A DNA stretch of 64,000 bases from Acrocarpospora pleiomorpha. Lineage in GTDB: Bacteria > Actinomycetota > Actinomycetes > Streptosporangiales > Streptosporangiaceae. The stretch covers positions 3,317 through 67,316 of the forward strand of contig NZ_BLAF01000037.1 of NCBI RefSeq assembly GCF_009687885.1, written 5' to 3'. Positions within the stretch are counted from its first letter, which is position 1, and each line of letters begins with the position of its first letter. The position numbers and the translations under genes are program-made. The notes under the pieces are model-generated. The model ran no database searches and was not told the DNA's origin. It saw only the letters and a program-made list of their open reading frames with translations. Positions 59,044 through 64,000 of the stretch are shown one piece after another.

Positions 59044-60396
59044 GTGCTCGATCCCGTGTTGTCCCGCGAACTCGACTCCGTCCCCGATTACGATCGTTTC
59101 GCCACCGTGGATGAGGTCCACGACGGCCTCACCCGCCTGGCCGCCGCCCATCCTGACTCCGCCGTGATCCGGCGGGTGGGCACCTCCCGGCTCGGGGATC
59201 CCATACTCTGCCTGACCGTCGGCGACGGCCCCCGCGACGTGGTCGTGGCCGCGGGCCCGCACCCGAACGAGCCGATCGGCGGCCTCACCGTCGTGCATCT
59301 GGCCGCCCGGCTCTGCGCGGAACCCGCCCTGCGCAGCTCCGCGACCTGGCACATCGTCGGCTGCCTGGACCCCGACGGCACCCGCCTCAACGAGGGCTGG
59401 TTCGCCGGCCCCTTCACCAAAGCGCACTACGGCCGCCACTTCTACCGCCCCGCCGGCGACGAACAGGTCGAATGGACCTTCCCCTTCGCCTACAAACGCT
59501 CCTACTTCGACCGGGTCATGCCGGAAACGCTGGCGCTGATGCGCTTGATCGACGCCACCCGCCCCGCGTTCATGACCACCCTGCACAACGGCGAGCTCGG
59601 CGGCGTCTTCTACTACCTCTCCCGGCCCGAGCCCGAGCTGCAGGAGATCCTCACCGAACTTCCCGGCCGGTACGGCCTGCCCCTCCACGTCGGCGAACCC
59701 GAACACCCCGCCATCGCCCAGCTCGCCCCCGCGATCTTCCTCACCCCCCAGATGGAGCGCACGTACGACTACGCCGAGGCCCTCGGCCAGGACCCCACCG
59801 AGTTGATCACCGGCTCGGCCAGCGACACCTACGCCTCCCGGTACGGCACGCTCTGCCTGACCGCGGAGCTTCCGTACTGGATGGACCCCGCCGCGGGCGA
59901 CACCTCGCCGACCGACATCGTCTACGCCGACCTGATCCGCGCCCAGGCCGCCGACCTGCGCGACACGGTCACCGTCCTGGACGAGACCCTCGCCGGAGTC
60001 TCCGCCGATCTGGCCACCAAATCCCCCTTCATCCGGGCCAGCCGCTTCTTCATCCCGATGCTCGCGGGCGTCGCCACCACCGACGAGCAGCGCGCCGCCG
60101 ACCCGCTCTCCGACCGCCCCGCCACCGCCGCGGAACGCTCCTCCTGCCGTGACCTGGTGCACAGCTACCGGCTCAGGTTCGGCGGCATCCTGCTCCGCGC
60201 GCTGGACGGCGAGATCGCCATCGGCAACGCGACCCCCGCGATCCGGCACCACGCGCGCACGCTGTCGGAGACGTACGAGAAGTGGTGCGCGGACGCGGAG
60301 TCCCAGACCTCCGACCAGACGATCCCGATCAAACACCTGGTCGCCCTGCAGTACGGCGCGATCCTCGCGGGCGCGCACCACGCGCTGCGAACCTGA
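59044..60396 (+). CDS. M14-family zinc carboxypeptidase-like protein
   Basis: A 450-aa protein without signal peptide. The zinc site appears as AAGPHPNEPIGG (HxxE) with a later His in MTTLHNGELGG. CLDPDGTRLNEGWFAG and FPFAYKRSYFD resemble M14 succinylglutamate-desuccinylase-like carboxypeptidases. A probable catalytic Glu lies in LTAELPYW. The start is GTG 59044 after aggtgg. The substrate is unknown; intracellular peptide or cell-wall fragment processing is possible. Confidence 0.88.
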   Translation: MLDPVLSRELDSVPDYDRFATVDEVHDGLTRLAAAHPDSAVIRRVGTSRLGDPILCLTVGDGPRDVVVAAGPHPNEPIGGLTVVHLAARLCAEPALRSSATWHIVGCLDPDGTRLNEGWFAGPFTKAHYGRHFYRPAGDEQVEWTFPFAYKRSYFDRVMPETLALMRLIDATRPAFMTTLHNGELGGVFYYLSRPEPELQEILTELPGRYGLPLHVGEPEHPAIAQLAPAIFLTPQMERTYDYAEALGQDPTELITGSASDTYASRYGTLCLTAELPYWMDPAAGDTSPTDIVYADLIRAQAADLRDTVTVLDETLAGVSADLATKSPFIRASRFFIPMLAGVATTDEQRAADPLSDRPATAAERSSCRDLVHSYRLRFGGILLRALDGEIAIGNATPAIRHHARTLSETYEKWCADAESQTSDQTIPIKHLVALQYGAILAGAHHALRT

Positions 60397-60443
60397 GGGG
60401 TAGCCCTCTAGGCGGCGCGGTCGCCGTCCGGCTCAATGGCGGA

Positions 60444-61258
60444 GTGACCCCGACGCTGGCTCCGGTGTGGACATGGCTGCGGCTGGACCTGCGCGGCCGG
60501 ATACGAGCCCTGGTGCTACTGGGACTGCTGGTGGCCGTGGGCTCGGGCACGGTGATGGCGGCCGGGGCGGGGGCCAGGCGCGCCGACTCGGCGATGGATC
60601 GGCTCGGGTTGCCGGTGCCGGTCGGGCTTGGTGCGCGGTTCGCGCTGGAACCGGGGAGCCGGGGCAACGGTTACGCCGAAGGGGGCTGGGGCACCAGCGC
60701 TGGCTACCAGCGGCTCTTCTCCGACGATTTCTTCAAGTTCCACCAGATCCTGCTGGCCCTCCGCCCCGGAGCCGACCCCGGCGCCGTCACCCAGCGCCTC
60801 ACCACCCAGTTCGAACCGCCACTGCTACCGCTCCAGCACACCCAGATCAGCAACATCCTGATCCTGCCACTGGCCTTCGGCTCCTTCCTGGCCCTCCTCG
60901 CCCTGGGCGTCAACGCCCACACCCTGGCTATCGGCATCCACCGCCGCCGCCACGCCATCGCCACCATGCGCGCCCTCGGCCTCACCCCCACGCCAATGCC
61001 GCCAAACGATCTTCACCCAGGCGACCACGGTCGCGACCATCGGTCTCCTCTTCGGACTCCCCCTCGGCCTGGCGCTGGGCCGCATCCTGTGGCGGGTGGT
61101 CACCGACATCACCCCCCTCTGGTACGCCCCACCCATCGCCCTGCCCACGACACTCCTCCTGATCCCCACCGTCCTCACCCTGGCCACCCTCCTGGCCATC
61201 CACCCCATCCGTCGCGTCACCCGCTACTTCGTCGGCACCTGCCTGCGCGCCGCCTAGT
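60444..61258 (+). pseudogene. Decayed FtsX-type ABC permease gene
   Basis: Fragments of an approximately 800-residue MacB/FtsX-like permease are fused: the first helix (LVLLGLLVAVGSGTVMAAGA), then LPVPVGLGARFALEPGSRG, then NGYAEGGWGTSAGYQRLFSD with the last helices. About 500 residues are missing at two junctions that both stay in frame. Near 60985-60989 a run of five C carries one extra base; removing it restores TPRQCRQTIFTQATT and the C-terminus ending FVGTCLRAA at 61258. No ATPase partner is present. Confidence 0.75.
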
Positions 61259-61355
61259 AGCGCACGCCGAAACGGGCGCTGCCCCCGCCGGTGCGCACGA
61301 GTGCGGCCAGAACGCGCTAAGGTTTCTCCGTAGCCCGGGTTCAGCCCGGATGCTC

Positions 61356-61427
61356 GCGGAAGTGGCTCAGTGGTAGAGCATCACCTTGCCAAGGTGAGGG
61401 TCGCGGGTTCGAATCCCGTCTTCCGCT
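61356..61427 (+). tRNA. tRNA-Gly (GCC)
   Basis: 72 bases; acceptor GCGGAAG/CTTCCGC, D-loop GGCTCAGTGGTAGAGC, anticodon GCC at 61388-61390, T-arm GGGTTCGAATCCC. No encoded CCA. Identical to the copy at 61580-61651. Confidence 0.97.
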
Positions 61428-61428
61428 C

Positions 61429-61499
61429 GGTGGAGTGGCCGAGAGGCGAGGCAGCGGCCTGCAAAGCCGCGTACACGGGTTCAAATCCCGTCTCCACCT
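61429..61499 (+). tRNA. tRNA-Cys (GCA)
   Basis: 71 bases; acceptor GGTGGAG/CTCCACC, anticodon loop CTGCAAA with GCA at 61461-61463, T-arm GGGTTCAAATCCC. It starts one base after the tRNA-Gly, so the two are processed from one transcript. Confidence 0.96.
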
Positions 61500-61579
61500 C
61501 CAAGGTCGTCACGGAAACCCCGTGAAGTCCGCTAAAGTTAAGACCAGCGTCGCTGAGGGTCCACCCCTTCAACGACCAC

Positions 61580-61651
61580 GCGGAAGTGGCTCAGTGGTAG
61601 AGCATCACCTTGCCAAGGTGAGGGTCGCGGGTTCGAATCCCGTCTTCCGCT
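61580..61651 (+). tRNA. tRNA-Gly (GCC), second copy
   Basis: Same 72-base sequence as 61356-61427. The 80-base gap to tRNA-Cys contains only spacer and probably a second promoter. Confidence 0.97.
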
Positions 61652-61661
61652 CGCAGTTCCC

Positions 61662-61733
61662 GGACGATTAGCTCAGCGGGAGAGCGCTTCCCTGACACGG
61701 AAGAGGTCACTGGTTCAATCCCAGTATCGTCCA
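61662..61733 (+). tRNA. tRNA-Val (GAC)
   Basis: 72 bases; acceptor GGACGAT/ATCGTCC, D-loop AGCTCAGCGGGAGAGC, anticodon GAC at 61694-61696, T-arm TGGTTCAATCCCA. Followed by CCA (61734-61736). Its 3' half is the probable attachment core for the integrase encoded just downstream. Confidence 0.96.
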
Positions 61734-61756
61734 CCATGTTTCAGCAGGTGAGCCAG

Positions 61757-61784
61757 GGTTCCGGAGTTTCTCCGGGACCCTTTT
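61757..61784 (+). terminator. Terminator after the tRNA cluster
   Basis: GGGTtCCGGAG-ttt-CTCCGGgACCC followed by TTTT, a classic rho-independent structure 20 bases after tRNA-Val. Confidence 0.85.
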
Positions 61785-61825
61785 CGATCTTTAGTTGATC
61801 TTTGGGAGCCAAACGGGGAGCCACC

Positions 61826-63016
61826 TCAGGCGGATTTTTGCTGAGGGTTGTCGCTAAAGATGATGTTCATGGTCTCGGCACCCTTGGTGATCTCCGGTCT
61901 GAGCTGCAACCGGTAGACCGCTTCGGTAACGCGGGTGCCCGCGTGCCCGACGAGATCGGCGATGGTCTCGATGGACACGCCGTGGTCACTCATGATCGAC
62001 ACGAACGAGTGCCGGAGCTCCCGGGGAGTCCAGCCCGTCCCGATCCCCGCGTTCGTAGTGATCCGCTGGAAGGAGCGCCGCACGTTCGCGGCGTCCATCG
62101 GCGTGCCCACTCGGGTGGCGAAGACCATGTTGTGGTCCTGCCACACCTTGCCCGCCTTGAGACGCCGCTTGGCCTGGCGGGTGTGGTGACGGCGTAACGC
62201 GTCGGCGGCCAGCGTGGGGATCTCCAGCGTCCGGCGTGACTTCTTGGTCTTGGTGTCACCGCCGACCCGCACCGAACGCCACACGTAGATCGCGAACTTC
62301 TTGTGATCGAACCCCGCTTCGGCCACCGGTCGCCACACTTGGGCTTCCTCGACCCAGGCCACGACGTGATCCCAGCGCAGCGCGCGAGCTTCCTCCGTAC
62401 GGACGCCCGTCATGACGCTGAGCACCACGTACGCGTGCAGCGATGACCTTTCCGCCGCATTCATGACGGCGGTTGCCTGAGCGAAGGTGAGTGCCTTGCT
62501 CGGGCGTCCGTCCGTACCCTTGGGGGTGGTGACCAGTTCAGCGACGTTTCTGAGCACCATGTCGCGGGCCTGAGCGTGCCGGATGGCGCGCTTGAGGATG
62601 GAGTGGATCCTTTGCAGGGTCGACGTGGACAGTTCCTCGGTCAGCCCATCAAGCCAATCGTCCACGACGTCGGCACGAAGCCGCTTGAGCTTCACCTTCC
62701 CAATCAGCGGGATGACGTGCTTGTGGGCGAGGATGGCGAGCGTCGTGATGGTTTTCGCGTCGTGTTCTTTGAGTCCTTTGGACAGCCAGTCTTTGACCGC
62801 GTCCGCGACCGTGTAGTTCTCCGGGTTCTTGACGCCGGATTCCAGGTCCTTGACGGCCTCGATGAGCTTGTCTTTGACCTTGGTTATGGTCTTGGCCTTG
62901 CGCTTGATCCGGATGCGTCTGCCGTCGGGACCGAACCCCAGGGAGATGGCTCCGGTGAAGCCGTCTCCCTCGGGGTAGATGGTCCCTTCATGTTTGCCGA
63001 TCATGATCTTTGCCAA
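61826..63016 (-). CDS. int: Tyrosine site-specific integrase
   Basis: A 396-aa phage/ICE-type integrase. The N-terminal arm-binding region is followed by a SAM-like core-binding domain (VADAVKDWLSKGLKEHDAKT) and the catalytic domain with Arg in MTGVRTEEARAL, HxxR in RELRHSFVS, a His in LVGHAGTRVTE and the nucleophile Tyr in EAVYRLQLRP. TTG 63016 is used, since ggaggg lies six bases before it. It reads towards tRNA-Val, 90 bases away, as expected for integration into that gene. It overlaps the RHH gene by 29 bases. Confidence 0.93.
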   Translation of the reverse strand: MAKIMIGKHEGTIYPEGDGFTGAISLGFGPDGRRIRIKRKAKTITKVKDKLIEAVKDLESGVKNPENYTVADAVKDWLSKGLKEHDAKTITTLAILAHKHVIPLIGKVKLKRLRADVVDDWLDGLTEELSTSTLQRIHSILKRAIRHAQARDMVLRNVAELVTTPKGTDGRPSKALTFAQATAVMNAAERSSLHAYVVLSVMTGVRTEEARALRWDHVVAWVEEAQVWRPVAEAGFDHKKFAIYVWRSVRVGGDTKTKKSRRTLEIPTLAADALRRHHTRQAKRRLKAGKVWQDHNMVFATRVGTPMDAANVRRSFQRITTNAGIGTGWTPRELRHSFVSIMSDHGVSIETIADLVGHAGTRVTEAVYRLQLRPEITKGAETMNIIFSDNPQQKSA

Positions 63017-63173
63017 GTGATCCCTCCTCGTGGCGGTTGAGATATTCCTCGATCGCCTTCCTGATCACCCAGGACACGGCGCGCTCCTGCGATTCCGCGT
63101 AGCGGCCTAGGCGCTCCTTGAGAGCAGCCTCCACGCGTACAGGAGGGAGCATGGCGGTCTTGTCGCTCGTCAT
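62988..63173 (-). CDS. Ribbon-helix-helix DNA-binding protein
   Basis: A 61-aa CopG/Arc-like protein: MLPPVRVEAALKERLGRYAE then RAVSWVIRKAIEEYLNRHEE, one beta strand and two helices. ATG 63173 has ggaagg upstream. It overlaps the integrase gene and may act as a recombination directionality or repressor partner. Confidence 0.82.
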   Translation of the reverse strand: MTSDKTAMLPPVRVEAALKERLGRYAESQERAVSWVIRKAIEEYLNRHEEGSLGKDHDRQT

Positions 63174-63327
63174 GGAGCGCATCCTTCCAATGAACTCGAC
63201 ACCCTGCACAGTTGGCGCGTCGCGTCGTTGAAGTTCTCAAGGCGAGAAGCCGGGGACCTTCCCTCTGGTGAGTGGAGGGCGCGTCGCCAGCTTGTATAGC
63301 TATGTAATGCTTTGCTATACACGACTG

Positions 63328-63501
63328 TCAAGACCCCTTCGCTTCGAGGGAAGCGACGAAATCGGCGAGATGCTGATCAGTGATCCGGCGAAGCTTGCCG
63401 ATCTTGATGCTGTTGAGCTGCCCCGTACGGAGCAGCGCGTATACCTTGTCGCGGCCGATGTTGAGGATCTCTGCTATCTGCTCGACGGTGTATGCCTGCA
63501 T
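63328..63501 (-). CDS. xis: Excisionase-type helix-turn-helix protein
   Basis: A 57-aa MerR-like winged-helix protein: AYTVEQIAEILNIGRDKVYA then LLRTGQLNSIKIGKLRRITD. This is the common excisionase/HTH_17 form that binds near the attachment site and promotes excision. ATG 63501 follows aggtgg. It precedes the RHH and int genes on the same strand. Confidence 0.85.
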   Translation of the reverse strand: MQAYTVEQIAEILNIGRDKVYALLRTGQLNSIKIGKLRRITDQHLADFVASLEAKGS

Positions 63502-63567
63502 GAGGACACCACCTCCTTTTCCTCCCCTGGACAGAGCGCCCACCAATTTCGTCGATACTCACGCTGC

Positions 63568-63659
63568 GTGATTGTCTTCGTCTTTGTCTCCGTCTCCGCG
63601 TCCCGCCTACGTGCAGGCGCGCGCGTAGACGGAGACAAGTGGGAGACGAAGACAATCAC
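63568..63659. repeat. Long interrupted inverted repeat upstream of xis
   Basis: Outer arms GTGATTGTCTTCGTC (63568-63582) and GACGAAGACAATCAC (63645-63659) match perfectly, and inner arms CTTGTCTCCGTCT-like (63583-63595) and AGACGGAGACAAG (63627-63639) nearly so. The centre has a further CGCCT...AGGCG hairpin. It fills the gap between the upstream gene's stop and the xis promoter. Confidence 0.85.
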
Positions 63660-63665
63660 GCTGGG

Positions 63666-64000
63666 TTAGTTCACGGTCGGGTAGCCGCGCCACCGTCCGC
63701 GCGAGACCTGGCTGATACGCCCGGCATCGGAATGCTCTTTCAGCCGCTTGTAGAGCCAGGGTCGGCTCATGGCGGTGACGCGCAGAAGCTCGTCGATCGA
63801 GATGCCTTCTGAGGGAGCACACCACAGCGCTTCCCACAGCGCGGTCTCAGCGTCCTGCACGGCGCTGTGACGGCCGTTCCGGTCCGGTTCCCGGGCCTGC
63901 TGCAGGTCGGCTTCTGAACTGTGCTCGTGGCCGTGCCCGTGCGTTTTGACTGCATGCAGTGCGCTGGCTGAGATGGAGTCCAGCAGGGGACGGTGCGGCG
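63666..64000 (-). CDS. Winged-helix C-terminus of a mobile-element protein, partial
   Basis: The frame is open to the right edge, so only the last 111 residues are seen. The final 60 form a winged helix: ALWEALWCAPSEGISIDELL, RVTAMSRPWLYKRLKEHSDA, GRISQVSRGRWRGYP. The preceding part is polar with a His-rich patch (THGHGHEH). In actinomycete integrative elements this position next to xis is usually occupied by a replication initiator or an FtsK/TraB-like translocase, both of which can end in winged helices. Which one cannot be decided here. Confidence 0.65.
   Translation of the reverse strand, partial: PHRPLLDSISASALHAVKTHGHGHEHSSEADLQQAREPDRNGRHSAVQDAETALWEALWCAPSEGISIDELLRVTAMSRPWLYKRLKEHSDAGRISQVSRGRWRGYPTVN

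Overview
The window is high-GC actinobacterial chromosome. A filamentous actinomycete, probably of the Streptosporangiales (Nonomuraea/Streptosporangium-like), is suggested by the paired XRE/DUF397 regulators, DUF574-type methyltransferases, a SARP regulator, a cobalamin-riboswitch-controlled class I ribonucleotide reductase, a CebR-type operator on a cellulase-like gene, and frequent GTG/TTG starts. The genus is an inference from gene content only.

Layout. 1-6.9 kb: a uronate/glucarate catabolism locus. It has a glucarate dehydratase (partial), a ketodeoxyglucarate dehydratase, an IclR repressor, a three-gene sugar ABC importer and a divergent uronate dehydrogenase. A short sequence repeated in both control regions could tie it together as one regulon. 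7-8.8 kb: a frameshifted DUF4365 (nuclease-like) gene overlapping an unknown 394-aa gene. 8.8-12.5 kb: a two-component system beside an ABC exporter. 12.6-19.3 kb: an S51-like peptidase fused to a CysRS-like tail, a NADAR protein, and actinomycete developmental-type regulators (anti-sigma-like ATPase, DUF397, XRE proteins, two DUF574 methyltransferases).

19.5-33.9 kb is the most unusual part. A SARP regulator lies beside an unknown 403-aa gene and a 530-aa protein with seven CxxxxC...CxxH fingers followed by three helix-turn-helix repeats. These are followed by a divergent pair of transcription units: [ATP-grasp enzyme, membrane-tethered sigma/anti-sigma fusion] and [Pro-rich protein, DAHP synthase, MFS exporter, DUF98 chorismate-lyase-like enzyme]. 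I read this as a small, possibly undescribed, chorismate-derived biosynthetic locus. A SARP-style triple heptamer sits just upstream of the ATP-grasp gene.

34-44.5 kb is mostly housekeeping or unassigned: Nudix hydrolase, secreted proteins, an ABC exporter, GNAT, alcohol dehydrogenase, glycogen genes glgA/glgC. 44.5-52.1 kb: decayed fragments, a TipA-like MerR regulator, nrdAB with its B12 riboswitch, an orphan TctC-type binding protein and a GntR/ABC operon. 52.2-55.3 kb: secreted GH12 and GH16 polysaccharidases. 55.4-61.3 kb: DUF1445, STAS protein, glmS, an M14 carboxypeptidase and a decayed FtsX permease. 61.3-64 kb: four tRNAs (Gly, Cys, Gly, Val), then an integrase/RHH/excisionase set reading back towards tRNA-Val. 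This is the left edge of an integrative element that runs past the window end.
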